The notes: generated by a model from the letters alone, not told the origin. A stretch of 64,000 nucleotides of DNA from Pseudomonas sp. ANT_H12B (GCF_008369325.1 NZ_VOBI01000005.1:248001-312000), one strand, 5' to 3'; counted from the stretch's first letter, positions 38,887-49,922 are shown. Numbers and translations: made by a program.

Positions 38887-39300
38887 AGCCTGTGAAGGTT
38901 TATGCAGGCCGATGATCCGGTCGGTGGGTTCGCAGCGGGCGGTGAGCATCAGAATCGGGATGTCCGACTCGGCGCACAGCCAGCGGCACAGCGACAAACC
39001 ATCTTCGCCGGGCAGCATCAGGTCGAGCACCACCACGTCGAAATGCTCCCCTTGCAGCGCCAGGCGCATCGCGGTGCCGTCGGTGACGCCGCTGGCGTGA
39101 ATGTTGAACCGGGCCAGGTAGTCGATCATCAGTTCACGGATCGGGACGTCATCGTCGACGATCAGGGCGCGAATGTTCCAGCGTTTGTCGTCGGTCGGCG
39201 CTTTTTGATCGTCGTTGATGGGGGGCTGTGCATGCGTGCGTTCATCTGCCAGGTAGGCTGCCAACCACAAAGATAGGCCGCGAGGTTGTGGCTTCAGCAT
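38884..39300 (-). pseudogene. Truncated response regulator (receiver only, cut at a repeat)
   Basis: 138 residues from ATG 39300. A variable N-terminal extension leads to a receiver with IRALIVDDDVPIRELMIDYL, the phospho-acceptor Asp in VVVLDLMLPGEDG and MLTARCEPTDRIIGL. It then breaks into HKPSQA and a stop, missing the GADDYxxKPF switch region, helix 5 and any DNA-binding domain. The stop TGA is the first triplet of a repeat (TGATCGTTCCCAC). Likely a regulator whose 3' half was lost with repeat insertion or deletion. A partner kinase gene is absent. Confidence 0.75.
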
Positions 39301-39525
39301 AGGCGTCCAGCCATTAGGCGGAAGTGCTGTAAGGACGTGTTGCGGCTGGCGAGGGTAGCGGGCAAGGGTGTTGTAGACGTGTCGGCTGTGTATCGAGCTC
39401 GACACAATTGCTCAAAAGGTTAGTCTTGGCTGAGCCGCTTCGACGATTTACCGATCATCGGGTCCCGCAGCGGCGCCGGTTCCGCTACAATGCGCGCCGA
39501 TTTCGACCTGCCTGAGAGCCCACTC

Positions 39526-40224
39526 ATGTCCGCCTGCCAGACTCCTATCATCGTCGCCCTGGATTTCCCCACCCGTGACGCCGCACTGAAGCTGGCCGAT
39601 CAGTTGGACCCAAAGCTGTGCCGGGTCAAAGTCGGCAAAGAACTGTTCACCAGTTGCGCTTCGGAAATCGTCGGTACCCTGCGTGACAAGGGTTTCGAAG
39701 TATTCCTGGACCTCAAGTTCCACGACATCCCGAACACCACCGCCATGGCCGTCAAGGCTGCTGCGGAAATGGGCGTGTGGATGGTCAACGTGCACTGCTC
39801 CGGTGGCCTGCGCATGATGGCCGCGTGCCGCGAAGTGCTCGACCAGCGTACCGGCCCGAAACCGCTGCTGATCGGCGTGACCGTGCTGACCAGCATGGAG
39901 CGTGAAGATCTGGTGGGTATCGGCCTGGATATTGAGCCGCAAGAGCAAGTGTTGCGTCTGGCTGCACTGGCGGAAAAAGCCGGGATGGACGGTCTGGTGT
40001 GCTCGGCCCTGGAAGCCCAGGCCCTGAAAGCGGCTCACCCGTCGCTGCAACTGGTGACCCCGGGGATTCGTCCGGCCGGCAGCGCACAGGACGATCAGCG
40101 CCGTATTCTGACCCCGCGTCAGGCGCTGGATGCAGGTTCCGATTATCTGGTGATTGGCCGTCCGATCAGCCTGGCGGCGGATCCTGCCAAGGCGTTGGCC
40201 GATGTAGTCGCCGAAATTGCCTAA
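39526..40224 (+). CDS. pyrF: Orotidine 5'-phosphate decarboxylase
   Basis: 232 residues. The catalytic motif [14 protein letters not shown] lies at residues 57-70, and the TIM barrel ends with VTPGIRPAG and YLVIGRPI, which bind the phosphate. It decarboxylates OMP to UMP in pyrimidine synthesis. The start is ATG 39526 ([10 protein letters not shown]); TACAAT 36 bases upstream may be a -10. It is closed by a perfect REP hairpin. Confidence 0.96.
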   Translation: MSACQTPIIVALDFPTRDAALKLADQLDPKLCRVKVGKELFTSCASEIVGTLRDKGFEVFLDLKFHDIPNTTAMAVKAAAEMGVWMVNVHCSGGLRMMAACREVLDQRTGPKPLLIGVTVLTSMEREDLVGIGLDIEPQEQVLRLAALAEKAGMDGLVCSALEAQALKAAHPSLQLVTPGIRPAGSAQDDQRRILTPRQALDAGSDYLVIGRPISLAADPAKALADVVAEIA

Positions 40225-40235
40225 ACACCGCTAAA

Positions 40236-40267
40236 CCTGTGGGAGCGGGCAAGCCCGCTCCCACAGG
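40236..40267. repeat. Single REP hairpin after pyrF
   Basis: CCTGTGGGAGCGGGC / GCCCGCTCCCACAGG, perfect 15-bp stem with a 2-base loop, followed by GTTTT. It starts 11 bases past the pyrF stop and lies between convergent genes, so it may terminate pyrF. Confidence 0.85.
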
Positions 40268-40291
40268 GTTTTGATTTAGTCAGTTACAGCG

Positions 40292-41296
40292 TTAAACCTT
40301 CAACACCAACTTCCCGAAATTCTCGCCGCTGAACAGCTTCATCAGCGTCTCCGGGAACGTCTCCAGACCTTCCGCAATGTCTTCCTTGCTCTTGAGTTGC
40401 CCCTTGGCCATCCAGCCGGCCATCTCCTGCCCGGCAGCGGCGAACTGCGCGGCATAGTCCATCACCACAAAGCCTTCCATCCGCGCACGGTTGACCAGCA
40501 ACGACAAATAGTTGGCCGGGCCTTTGACCGCTTCCTTGTTGTTGTACTGGCTGATAGCGCCGCAAATTACCACGCGTGCCTTCATGTTCAGACGGCTCAA
40601 CACCGCGTCGAGAATATCGCCGCCGACGTTATCGAAGTACACGTCGACCCCCTTTGGGCATTCGCGCTTGAGGCCGGCATGGACGTCTTCGTTTTTGTAA
40701 TCGATAGCGCCATCAAAACCCAGTACGTCGATCAGGAACTGGCACTTGTCTGCGCCACCGGCAATCCCGACCACGCGGCAACCTTTGATTTTGGCAATTT
40801 GCCCGGCAATGCTGCCCACCGCACCGGCAGCGCCCGACAGCACCACGGTGTCACCGGCCTTGGGAGCGCCGACGTCGAGCAGGGCGAAGTAGGCGGTCAT
40901 CCCGGTCATGCCCAGTGCGGACAAGTAGCGCGGCAGCGGCGCCAGTTTCGGATCGACTTTATAGAAGCCTCGTGGCTCGCCGAGGAAGTAATCCTGCACA
41001 CCCAGGGCACCGTTCACGTAATCCCCAACTGCAAACCCCGGATTGTTTGAGGCAACGACTTTGCCTACACCCAATGCTCGCATGACTTCGCCGATTCCCA
41101 CCGGCGGGATGTAGGACTTGCCCTCGTTCATCCAGCCACGCATGGCCGGGTCCAGGGACAGGTATTCGTTTTTGACCAGGATCTGACCCGCAGCCGGCTC
41201 GCCGACCGGTACTTCCTGATAGGTGAAGGTCTCGCGGGTCGCCGCGCCCACCGGTCGTTTGGCAAGCAGGAACTGGCGATTGGTCTGGGTAGTCAT
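40292..41296 (-). CDS. NADP-dependent oxidoreductase (zinc-free MDR, CurA-like)
   Basis: 334 residues of the medium-chain reductase superfamily without zinc ligands. The NADP-binding stretch is SGAAGAVGSIAGQIAKIKG, then VYFDNVGGDILDAVLSRLN, near residues 150-245. CurA-type members reduce alkenal or enone double bonds. I took ATG 41296 (MTTQTNRQFL). It is monocistronic and convergent with pyrF; a 237-base gap separates it from the SDR gene. Confidence 0.88.
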   Translation of the reverse strand: MTTQTNRQFLLAKRPVGAATRETFTYQEVPVGEPAAGQILVKNEYLSLDPAMRGWMNEGKSYIPPVGIGEVMRALGVGKVVASNNPGFAVGDYVNGALGVQDYFLGEPRGFYKVDPKLAPLPRYLSALGMTGMTAYFALLDVGAPKAGDTVVLSGAAGAVGSIAGQIAKIKGCRVVGIAGGADKCQFLIDVLGFDGAIDYKNEDVHAGLKRECPKGVDVYFDNVGGDILDAVLSRLNMKARVVICGAISQYNNKEAVKGPANYLSLLVNRARMEGFVVMDYAAQFAAAGQEMAGWMAKGQLKSKEDIAEGLETFPETLMKLFSGENFGKLVLKV

Positions 41297-41533
41297 GACA
41301 GGCACTCAAGATGAATGAAGCCTTGTTGATAGACCTTCATCATCGAAGCCGCAAGTTTGGCTGATGCGGCGAATGCACATCGATCCAGTGCAGTGATAAT
41401 CAGGCCGGCGATTCTATCACTGCGACTCATGGGCGCCCAACCGGCCCTTTGATAGTGCTGCCGCGCTGGTTATGCCTGTGGCTAGACTGGGAACACGCAA
41501 TTCCCCCGCATTCTTCTCTTCGAGGACATAACA

Positions 41534-42295
<762 letters not shown>

Positions 42296-42326
42296 AACCA
42301 GACGCTGATACGTAGGAAACACGGAA

Positions 42327-42418
42327 CCTGTGGGAGCGGGCTTGCCCGCGATTGCGGTGTGTCAGACAGCATTAATGTCAACTGACACTCCATCATCGCG
42401 AGCAAGCTCGCTCACAGG
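42327..42418. repeat. REP-type inverted repeat, right arm degenerate
   Basis: CCTGTGGGAGCGGGCTTGCC at left; AGCAAGCTCGCTCACAGG at right lacks the CCC of the usual GCTCCCAC. The spacer holds CAGCATTAATGTCAACTGAC. This is the main content of the 306-base gap between the SDR and MocR genes; otherwise I see nothing there. Confidence 0.78.
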
Positions 42419-42602
42419 TTTTTCGTTTGCCTCCAGATAGTTTCAATTGAGCAGCCTTGCTGTTTTTTCATGGTTCCGTGAAAACACCAACAATGTGTTT
42501 CAAATGGTTAGAACCGAGGGTTTTGGCGGCGTTGTCGCACATCCCGTCGACCGCTCCTGTGATTAACTGTTTCCCGCAAAACGAACAGGAGTTTGCTTGC
42601 TC

Positions 42603-43988
42603 ATGGAATTGAGAATCGATCGACAGGCATTGGTGCCGGTCGTACAGCAAATCGTCGACGCACTAGCCGGCTGGCTCCATCGGAGCGAGGCGCCACCGGG
42701 CACGCGTTTGCCTTCCGTGCGGCAAATCGCGCGAATCAATTTACTCAGTCAGTCCAGTGTCGTGGAAGCCTGTGAGCGTCTGGTGGCTCAGGGGGTCCTG
42801 GCGTCACGTCATGGCGCGGGTTTCTGTGTTGCCGCCCCTGCGCAGTTCGAGCAGGGGCAATGGGATGGCTCGTGGTTTGAGGGCGCAGAAGTCAAGCAGA
42901 ACGGCACCTTGAACGAGCTGAAGCTGGGCTGTGGCGGATTACCCGAAAGCTGGTGCGAGACTGACGACCTGAGCTACGCGGTCCGTCAGGTTTGCCGCAC
43001 CGACATGGCCGGCCTGTTCAACTACAGCACGCCATTGGGACTGCCAGCCTTGCGCCAGCAGATCCTCAAACGCCTGAAACAACTGGATATCGCGGTGGAA
43101 GAAAATCGCATCCTGACAACGGCGGGTGCCAGTCAGGGGCTTGACCTGATCGTACGCACCTTGTTCAAGCCGGGTGATTGCGTGGTGGTGGAGAATCCAG
43201 GTTATTCCTTGTTGTTCGATCTTCTCAGGCTGCACGGTGTCAGCATGCTCGAGGTACCGCGAACCCCGCGCGGGCCAGACATCGAAGCACTTGAGGCGCT
43301 GATGCTCAAGTACCGTCCGCGCGGGTTATTCATCAACAGCTTCTATCACAACCCGACTGGCAGCAACCTGGCGCCGTTGGTGGCGCAACGGGTTCTACAA
43401 CTGGCCAAGACCCATGGCGTGCGGGTCATCGAAGACGACGTTTATGCGGATCTGCACTGCGGCCCCGGTACACGGCTTGCGGCTCTGGATGACAACGTGA
43501 TCTACGTTGGCAGTTACTCCAAAACCCTCAGCAGTTCATTGCGGGTCGGCTTTGTAGTGGCCGGCGCCGATGTTGTTTCGCGACTGGCCGAGGTCAAGAT
43601 GATCAGCAGCATGGGCGCTTCACGGTTTTGCGAATCGGTGCTGGCAAGCCTGCTGGCCAGCGGTGCCTATCGCAAGTTGGTGCAGCGTCAGCGCCAACGT
43701 TTGAGCAGTGACAGGGAGGCAGCATTGCAAGTGCTTGAAGACGCCGAGTGGGAGGTTTTCGGCAAGCCCGTCGGGGGGCTGTTTATCTGGGCGCGATCAC
43801 GGATGTCCGACTACGCTCAGGTGCGCACACAGGCCCGGCGCTTTGGTGTATTGCTGTCTTCTGCGAGTGCTTTCAGCCCCACCGGTGAGGCCAGTGACTG
43901 GCAGCGTATCAATGTGGCTTATGCCTGTGATCCGCGAGCCCGGGCATTTTTTCAGGCTACCGCTCTGGATCGACCTAAAGCGTTCTGA
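42603..43988 (+). CDS. MocR-type GntR/aminotransferase transcriptional regulator
   Basis: 461 residues. A GntR winged helix fills 1-70 (LPSVRQIARINLLSQSSVVE, GVLASRHGAGFCVA). The rest is a fold-type I aminotransferase domain with NSFYHNPTGSN, VIEDDVYADLH and the PLP lysine in YVGSYSKTLSSSLRVGFV. Such MocR proteins sense PLP, amino acids or amines. ATG 42603 is preceded by AACAGGAG. No obvious target operon is divergent; the SDR gene upstream points the same way. Confidence 0.9.
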   Translation: MELRIDRQALVPVVQQIVDALAGWLHRSEAPPGTRLPSVRQIARINLLSQSSVVEACERLVAQGVLASRHGAGFCVAAPAQFEQGQWDGSWFEGAEVKQNGTLNELKLGCGGLPESWCETDDLSYAVRQVCRTDMAGLFNYSTPLGLPALRQQILKRLKQLDIAVEENRILTTAGASQGLDLIVRTLFKPGDCVVVENPGYSLLFDLLRLHGVSMLEVPRTPRGPDIEALEALMLKYRPRGLFINSFYHNPTGSNLAPLVAQRVLQLAKTHGVRVIEDDVYADLHCGPGTRLAALDDNVIYVGSYSKTLSSSLRVGFVVAGADVVSRLAEVKMISSMGASRFCESVLASLLASGAYRKLVQRQRQRLSSDREAALQVLEDAEWEVFGKPVGGLFIWARSRMSDYAQVRTQARRFGVLLSSASAFSPTGEASDWQRINVAYACDPRARAFFQATALDRPKAF

Positions 43989-44096
43989 AAACGACGTGGG
44001 CGTAGCTTTTTGCCATTATTCCGACGCCAGAGACTTGTGTTGGTACAGGCCCGTTGCGAATCTGCGTCAACAGACTATGTCAGGGGACTAAGTGCA

Positions 44097-46061
44097 ATGA
44101 TTTCGGCCGTGCAAGGACGTTTTGCCAACCTCGGTATGGCGAAAAAACTGGGGGTGGGGTTTGTACTGGTGCTGTTGTTGACCGCCTTGGTGGCGGCCAT
44201 CGGCGTATGGTCCCTGCAAACCATCAGCCAGCGTTTCGAAGGGCTCAAGCAAATGTCGTCGCTCAACAGCGGTTTGCTCAAGGTGCGACTGCTCGAACAG
44301 GAATACGCCTTGCACGGCACCCCGAAAACCGCCGATGCCCTGCGCGAAGGTGTTGTCGGCCTGATCGCTCTGGCCAACGAACTCAAAGCGCAGACAGCGG
44401 CCAACGTGCCGGTGATGAATGACGTCGAGCAGTCCCTGGGAGCTTATCGCAAGGCCTTTGACGAGTTCGTCTCCCTCAGCCAGGCCAAGGACCTGGCACT
44501 GGAAATGGCCAGTTGGTCGGTGTCCAGTGTCGCCAATAACCTCGACGTGCTGCAGGCCGGGCTGGCCGATGACGGCGCTTATGCGCTGAAGGAATCCGAG
44601 GGCAAGGACGGTGCGCAGTTCATAGAACAAGCCAGTCAGGTCAGCCAGGTGTCGCGGCTGATGCTGCAGGCGATGAACGAAGCCCGTGTGCGCCTGAACC
44701 AGAGCCGCAAGGGCGACGACGGCGCAGGGCAGGGCAAGATCGAGCAGGCCGACCAGGCGCTGACCCAGGCCCAGCAGCTGAAAACCACGGTCAAGGATGA
44801 GGGTTACCAGACTGTCCTCAATGAAGTGGTCGGGCACATTGGCGGTTTCAGCGAAAAACTCGCCGAGTACACCGGCCTGCTGGCGCAGGAAAAGACCGTC
44901 TATGAGCAACTGCATCAACGCGCCGGACAGGTGGTGGAGCGGGTGGATCAGGCCTATGTCGCCGAAGACCAATCGATGCAGACGGAGCTGAAAAAGAACT
45001 CGCTGCTGATCATCGGCTCCTCGGCACTGGCGTTGCTGGTCGGGCTGATTGCTGCATGGGTCATTACCCGATTGATCGTGACACCGCTGCGCAGTGTGAT
45101 CCGTGTTGCTCAACAGATCGCCGCTGGCGATTTGAGTGCGACGGTTGAAGTGACCCGCCGGGACGAGATCGGCCAGTTGATGCAGGCCATGCAACAGATG
45201 GGGGCGGGGCTCAGCAGTATTGTCAGCGGTTTGCAGGCGGGCATCGAGCAACTGGCCAGTTCAGCGCAATCGCTGTCGGCGGTGACCGAGCAGACCAATC
45301 TTGAAGTCAGCAGCCAGAAGGAAGAAACCGAGCAGGTCGCCACGGCGATGAATCAGATGACGGCCACCGTGCACGACGTTGCGCGTAATGCGGAGGAGGC
45401 CGCCCAGGCGGCGCAGACGGCCGATGGCAAGGTTGAAAGTGGGCAGCAGGTGGTGCGTCAGAGTATGGCGCGAATCGAGCAATTGGCGGATTCGGCCACT
45501 TCGGCCAGTTCGAGCATCGAAAGCTTGAGTGCGGAGATCCAGAACATTGGCACGGTGCTCAGCGTCATCAAGAGCGTGGCCGAGCAGACCAACCTGTTGG
45601 CCCTCAATGCGGCCATTGAAGCGGCGCGGGCTGGTGAGCAGGGCAGGGGCTTTGCGGTGGTGGCCGATGAAGTGCGGGCACTGGCCAGGCGGACCCAGCA
45701 ATCGACCGAGGAGATTGAGCGACTGGTCAGTGCCTTGCGCTCGGCGGCGCAGTCTTCAGTTGAGCAGATTCAGAACAGTGGCGAGTTGGTGAAGCTGGCG
45801 GTGAGTGATGCGTTGCAGACCGAGAGTGCGTTGGGGAGCATTGCGGCGGCGGTGTCATTGATTCAGCAGATGAATCAGCAGATTGCGGCGGCTGCCGAGG
45901 AGCAGAGTTCGGTGGCTGAGGAGATTAATCGCAGTGTGACGAGCATTCGCGCCAGTGCGGATCAGTCTTCGTTGGCGATGCAGGGGAATGCGGCTTCCAG
46001 TATTGAGCTGGCGCAGTTGGGGGTTGAGTTGAAAGGGATGGTGGGGCACTTCCGGCTCTGA
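44097..46061 (+). CDS. Methyl-accepting chemotaxis protein, HBM-type sensor
   Basis: 654 residues. TM1 (15-37), a long all-helical periplasmic domain (38-300, Q/E/A rich) of the size of the helical bimodular domain of McpS, TM2 (about 301-323), HAMP with [19 protein letters not shown], and a signalling coiled coil with the invariant hairpin tip [20 protein letters not shown] and [14 protein letters not shown]. It relays ligand binding to CheA/CheW. HBM receptors can bind organic acids; the ligand here is unknown. No CheB/CheR pentapeptide at the end. The start is ATG 44097. Confidence 0.88.
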   Translation: MISAVQGRFANLGMAKKLGVGFVLVLLLTALVAAIGVWSLQTISQRFEGLKQMSSLNSGLLKVRLLEQEYALHGTPKTADALREGVVGLIALANELKAQTAANVPVMNDVEQSLGAYRKAFDEFVSLSQAKDLALEMASWSVSSVANNLDVLQAGLADDGAYALKESEGKDGAQFIEQASQVSQVSRLMLQAMNEARVRLNQSRKGDDGAGQGKIEQADQALTQAQQLKTTVKDEGYQTVLNEVVGHIGGFSEKLAEYTGLLAQEKTVYEQLHQRAGQVVERVDQAYVAEDQSMQTELKKNSLLIIGSSALALLVGLIAAWVITRLIVTPLRSVIRVAQQIAAGDLSATVEVTRRDEIGQLMQAMQQMGAGLSSIVSGLQAGIEQLASSAQSLSAVTEQTNLEVSSQKEETEQVATAMNQMTATVHDVARNAEEAAQAAQTADGKVESGQQVVRQSMARIEQLADSATSASSSIESLSAEIQNIGTVLSVIKSVAEQTNLLALNAAIEAARAGEQGRGFAVVADEVRALARRTQQSTEEIERLVSALRSAAQSSVEQIQNSGELVKLAVSDALQTESALGSIAAAVSLIQQMNQQIAAAAEEQSSVAEEINRSVTSIRASADQSSLAMQGNAASSIELAQLGVELKGMVGHFRL

Positions 46062-46087
46062 TGCTTGCTGGGTGTATGGCGATTGGA

Positions 46088-46116
46088 TGTGGGAGCTGGC
46101 TTGCCTGCGATGGCGG
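46088..46116. repeat. Single REP arm
   Basis: TGTGGGAGCTGGCTTGCCTG followed by CGATGGCGG, without a clear matching right arm; it lies between the chemoreceptor gene and its terminator. Confidence 0.65.
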
Positions 46117-46170
46117 CCTGACAGCCAACCAATCTCTCTGGGAAGTACTCGCCATTAAACTCAACGCAAA

Positions 46171-46198
46171 AAAAAGCCACCTGTCTCGGTGGCTTTTC
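46171..46198. terminator. Bidirectional terminator between convergent genes
   Basis: AAAAAGCCACC / GGTGGCTTTT around a 6-base loop, with A run and T run on the two sides, 110 bases after the chemoreceptor stop and 13 bases beyond the stop of the convergent gene at 46211. Confidence 0.88.
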
Positions 46199-46210
46199 TG
46201 CTTTCTCTGA

Positions 46211-46981
46211 TCAGTCGTAGATCGCTTTTTTCTTCCAGTCTGCATCTGCCTCGACGTCTTTGAGGCCTTCGGTCAACTGGTTCACTTCGCCTTCAACCGG
46301 GGCGATGTTGTCCATGACTTGTGCGTTGGCGCGCGCCAGGAGTTTTTCCAGGTATTCCAGCTGTTCGGCGTAAACCTGCGGTTCCTGCTGTTTGCGCAGG
46401 TATTGCACGCCGCGTTCGAATGCCAGGCGGGCCTGGCCTGGCTGATTCTGTTGCAGGGCGTGCTGGCCAAGGTTGTTGAAGAATTCGATGTGCAGCAGGA
46501 CCAGGATGTGGCGAACTTCGCGTATCCAGCGTTTGGCTTCGTTGGTCGGCAAGAAGCCGTCCTGTGCGGCGCGAGTGATTTGGCCGTGCAGGGCTTCGAG
46601 CAGGAAGCGCACGTCCTTGGCTTTGGCTTCGGTCTGGATCGGTGCTGGCGGGTTGTTGACCGGAATCGATTCGCCTTGGGCAACCAAGGCGCTCAGTTCG
46701 CTGATCCGTGCCTTGAGGTTGGCGCTGGTTTTTTCCAGATTGAGCAGGCGTTGGCAGACGTTCAGTTCCAGGCGGGTCAACAGCAGCTTGAGCGCCGGTG
46801 TCATCAACTGGCCGGGGAAGGTCTCGGTGATTTCGCCGCAGCGACGCAGGCGATCGTTGAGCTCAACCTTGGCGCGGGCCTTTTCCAGCTTATTGTTTTC
46901 CACCACATGGTTCATGTAGCCAATGGCGATCAATAGTGCGATCCCGGCTACGACTAGCAGGGTGATCATGAGTGGTGTCAC
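46211..46981 (-). CDS. Membrane-anchored hypothetical protein
   Basis: 256 residues. One N-terminal membrane segment (MITLLVVAGIALLIAIGYMN) is followed by a long, mainly helical, charged domain (RAKVELNDRLRRCGEITE, LLLTRLELNVCQRLLNLEK) with a TPR-like stretch, FFNNLGQHALQQNQPGQARL. No named domain recognised; it resembles widely conserved Pseudomonas hypothetical proteins. I preferred the GTG at 46981 (GAGG site 8 bases upstream) to the ATG four codons inside; longer upstream frames lack a ribosome site. Confidence 0.75.
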   Translation of the reverse strand: MTPLMITLLVVAGIALLIAIGYMNHVVENNKLEKARAKVELNDRLRRCGEITETFPGQLMTPALKLLLTRLELNVCQRLLNLEKTSANLKARISELSALVAQGESIPVNNPPAPIQTEAKAKDVRFLLEALHGQITRAAQDGFLPTNEAKRWIREVRHILVLLHIEFFNNLGQHALQQNQPGQARLAFERGVQYLRKQQEPQVYAEQLEYLEKLLARANAQVMDNIAPVEGEVNQLTEGLKDVEADADWKKKAIYD

Positions 46982-47272
46982 CGGTAAGACCTCTTTATAG
47001 GGTTCGCGTTGCGAGTGTAGTGGCTTGGCATTGGGGCGCATAGCGCCGCTCGGCGAGTTGAATCGGCAACTGCACTGCTTGTATCGGCCGCGTTCCTGCT
47101 TATATAAGTGATGGCGTGCGAGGTGCACATTGCCATCATCTGTCGCGTGGGAGGACTATAGCGCCTTGGCGAGTGTCAGAATATAGGCGTCAACCGCTGG
47201 GTGACGGAAAACCCGGATTAGTGTTGCAAAGCAGGTCGAAGTCATTGATTTAAATAAATTTATATCTGGGGG
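46982..47272. other. Non-coding stretch before the tRNA cluster
   Basis: No gene or repeat seen. The AT-rich TTTAAATAAATTTATA at 47249-47264, just upstream of the tRNA promoter, looks like an UP element that would strengthen RNA polymerase binding. Confidence 0.45.
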
Positions 47273-47301
47273 TTGACGCCCCCTCAATCCATCCATAGAA
47301 T
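47273..47301 (+). promoter_or_regulatory. Sigma-70 promoter of the tRNA cluster
   Basis: TTGACG (47273-47278), a 17-base spacer and TAGAAT (47296-47301), followed by a GC-rich GCGCGCC discriminator typical of stringently controlled stable-RNA promoters. An AT-rich UP-like tract lies just upstream. The first tRNA starts 62 bases after the -10. Confidence 0.85.
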
Positions 47302-47363
47302 GCGCGCCACTTACAGCGTAAAGCACACAGCGAAACGCGGTAGGAAGTGAATGTTGTACGTGT

Positions 47364-47439
47364 GTCCCCTTCGTCTAGTGGCCTAGGACACCGCCCTTTC
47401 ACGGCGGTAACAGGGGTTCGAGTCCCCTAGGGGACGCCA
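47364..47439 (+). tRNA. tRNA-Glu(UUC), copy 1
   Basis: 76 bases with encoded CCA. Acceptor stem GTCCCCT / AGGGGAC, anticodon loop CTTTCAC (UUC), T-loop GGTTCGAGTCC. Sequence identical to copy 2 at 47623. Confidence 0.97.
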
Positions 47440-47441
47440 AT

Positions 47442-47517
<76 letters not shown>

Positions 47518-47622
47518 ATTTTAAACAGCTTTGCTTTCGGGCAGGGCTGAGTGAAACCAGAACCGATATCTTCGGATACGGATTTGGGCACTGGAATACA
47601 CACCATGTATTTCAGTTAGCGT

Positions 47623-47698
47623 GTCCCCTTCGTCTAGTGGCCTAGGACACCGCCCTTTCACGGCGGTAACAGGGGTTCGAGTCCCCTAGGGGACGCCA
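47623..47698 (+). tRNA. tRNA-Glu(UUC), copy 2
   Basis: Identical in sequence to copy 1. It lies 105 bases after tRNA-Gly copy 1 without a clear promoter of its own, so it is probably part of the same transcript. Confidence 0.97.
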
Positions 47699-47701
47699 TT
47701 T

Positions 47702-47777
<76 letters not shown>

Positions 47778-47785
47778 TATTTAAC

Positions 47786-47817
47786 AAAAACGCCGCTCAG
47801 CAATGAGCGGCGTTTTT
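47786..47817 (+). terminator. Rho-independent terminator of the tRNA cluster
   Basis: AAAAACGCCGCTCA / TGAGCGGCGTTTTT with a 4-base GCAA loop, 9 bases after the last tRNA. Confidence 0.93.
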
Positions 47818-47822
47818 GTTTG

Positions 47823-47912
47823 TGTGGGAGCGGGCTTGCTCGCGAAAGCGGTGTATCAGTCAACAAATGAATCAACTGATAGAACGCCTTCGCGAGCAAG
47901 CCCGCTCCCACA
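47823..47912. repeat. REP-type inverted repeat
   Basis: TGTGGGAGCGGGCTTGCTCG and CGAGCAAGCCCGCTCCCACA, perfect 20-base outer arms, with a spacer of about 50 bases. It follows the tRNA terminator directly and precedes the convergent M20 peptidase gene. Confidence 0.9.
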
Positions 47913-47985
47913 TTTTGTATAGCCTCTCGACTTCACGACGGTATTAGCGCAATGGACCCGCCAGCACAGCGGGTCCGAAAGTGCA

Positions 47986-49725
47986 TCAGAGCTTCGGCAT
48001 CTGCCCGATGCGTCCCATCATTTCGGTCACGATCTGCAAGTCCAGCAGAAACTGGTCGACAGTCTTGAACTCGTTGTCGGTATGGCCGGTGTACTTGACC
48101 TCAGGCCTGGCCAGGCCGAACTGCACGCCATTGGGCAGCTCATGGACCGAAGTGGCGCCAGCGGAGGAACCGAACTTGTGTTCCATGCCCAGGTTTTCAG
48201 TGGACACCGCCAGCAGGGCCTTGACCCATTCACCCTCAGGGTTGCGGTACATCGGCTCGGCGATTGAGTAGTCGAAGGTCGCCACAACGTGAGTCTTCTT
48301 GCTCCAGGCGCTAATCTTTTCAGCAATTTTTGCCTTGAGCGCTTCCGGGGACTCACCCTTCGGCACCCGCAGGTTGACCGCGAGCTTGAAGACTTTGTCA
48401 TCCATCGCGACATAGGTCAGGGAAGTGGTCAGCGGGCCCATGAACTCATCGGAAAAGCCGACCCCCAATTTGCCACCCAGGTAATCCAGCCCCCAGTTGT
48501 CAGAAGCGTAACGGGCGGCGTCGGTAATGTGGTTGTGCTTGAGCGCAACTTTTCCGTCGAGGCCGTTGATAAAGTCCAGCATCCTGGCCACCGGGTTGAC
48601 GCCTGACTCGGGCTCGGAGGAGTGGGCGGAAACGCCGGTGACCGTCAACTTGACGTCCTTGCCGACGACCTTGGCGCTCACCTCGAAATTGCCACCGTTG
48701 CGCTTGGCATAATCAGCACCGGCCTTCTGCAGGCTGGCGGCTAGTTCAGCAGGTTTCTCACTCAGCAGGGTGGCGACCGATGTCGATGGAATCTGGTTGG
48801 TGGCCATGCCACCCGTCATCGAGACGATTTCAGCGCCCTTGCCATCAGCCTTGCGCTTGGCAAAGTTCGCCATGACGGTGCCATAGCCTTTCTCGGCGAT
48901 CACCACCGGGTAGCCGCCATCCAGCGCCAGGTTGTAGTTGGGTGTCGGGTTGTGTTCGAAGTAATAGGGGATGGCGTCGCCAGTGGTTTCCTCGGTGGTG
49001 TCTACCAACAGTTTGAAATTCCTGGCCAGCGGCAGTTTTTCTTCCTTGATGATCTTCATGGCATACATCGCCACCACAATGCCGTTCTTGTCGTCTTCGG
49101 TGCCCCGGCCATACATGCGATCGCCGATCAGGGTGACCTTGAACGGATCGAGTCGGGTGCCGTCTTTCAGAACCCAGTTCTCCGGCGTCACCGGCACCAC
49201 ATCGGCATGCGCGTGAATGCCCACGACTTCATCACCACTGCCTTCCAGGGAGATTTCATAGACGCGGTTGTCGATGTTGCGAAAGTTCAGGTTGAAGGCC
49301 TCGGCCAGACCCTTGATCTTGTCGGCGATCTTGATGAATTCAGGATTGTCGTGCTGGGCAACACCTTCCACTTGGAAGGTCGGGATGGCCACCAGCTCGC
49401 GCAGGGTCTCGGTGGCAGCTTTGCCGTATTTCACCCGAGCGTAGAGGCCCAGCAGGCGATGGATCTCGTTTTGCTGTTCAGCGGTAAGGGTCTTATTGCC
49501 CTGGAAGGCGCTGATGGCCGGGCCGAGGTCGTTGGTTTTACCAAGGTCGCTCTTGGCCAGGCTTCCCAGGAACTGCCTGAAATCCGTGACCGATGCGTCA
49601 CTGAAAGTCTTGAGAATAGTGGCGCTCTGTTGCGGGGTGATGTTGGCTTGCGCAGGCAGGGTGACCGACGAAAGGCTTGCCAGTATCAGGGTTGACGCGG
49701 CCAGATGCTTGAGTGAGAAATCCAT
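47986..49725 (-). CDS. Secreted M20-family metallopeptidase
   Basis: 579 residues. Signal peptide (LKHLAASTLILASLSSVTLP, cleaved near AQA-N). An N-terminal helical region precedes the M20 catalytic domain. Zinc ligands can be seen in GIHAHADVVPV, RGTEDDKNGIVVAM and TTEETTGDAIPYYF, and the dimerisation insert follows. It is likely a periplasmic dipeptidase or aminoacylase-type enzyme. ATG 49725 is favoured over 49737, because the AAGGA site lies directly against the latter with no spacing. Monocistronic. Confidence 0.88.
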   Translation of the reverse strand: MDFSLKHLAASTLILASLSSVTLPAQANITPQQSATILKTFSDASVTDFRQFLGSLAKSDLGKTNDLGPAISAFQGNKTLTAEQQNEIHRLLGLYARVKYGKAATETLRELVAIPTFQVEGVAQHDNPEFIKIADKIKGLAEAFNLNFRNIDNRVYEISLEGSGDEVVGIHAHADVVPVTPENWVLKDGTRLDPFKVTLIGDRMYGRGTEDDKNGIVVAMYAMKIIKEEKLPLARNFKLLVDTTEETTGDAIPYYFEHNPTPNYNLALDGGYPVVIAEKGYGTVMANFAKRKADGKGAEIVSMTGGMATNQIPSTSVATLLSEKPAELAASLQKAGADYAKRNGGNFEVSAKVVGKDVKLTVTGVSAHSSEPESGVNPVARMLDFINGLDGKVALKHNHITDAARYASDNWGLDYLGGKLGVGFSDEFMGPLTTSLTYVAMDDKVFKLAVNLRVPKGESPEALKAKIAEKISAWSKKTHVVATFDYSIAEPMYRNPEGEWVKALLAVSTENLGMEHKFGSSAGATSVHELPNGVQFGLARPEVKYTGHTDNEFKTVDQFLLDLQIVTEMMGRIGQMPKL

Positions 49726-49922
49726 TGCTGAGGGCATTCCTTTGCAGGCAGTTTGTGGGAAGTGTCTGATCGATAAGTCAGAAACGTTTCAAAGCTAACA
49801 CCATGAGGGAGCTGTAGGGGAGTCCCTGAAGCGGGATCTGTCGCACACAAAGGCAAAAGCGACGCAGAAACGAAAAAGGCCCGCCGGTCAGGCTGCGCGG
49901 TTCTTTTGCATGGGCGCAGGTT

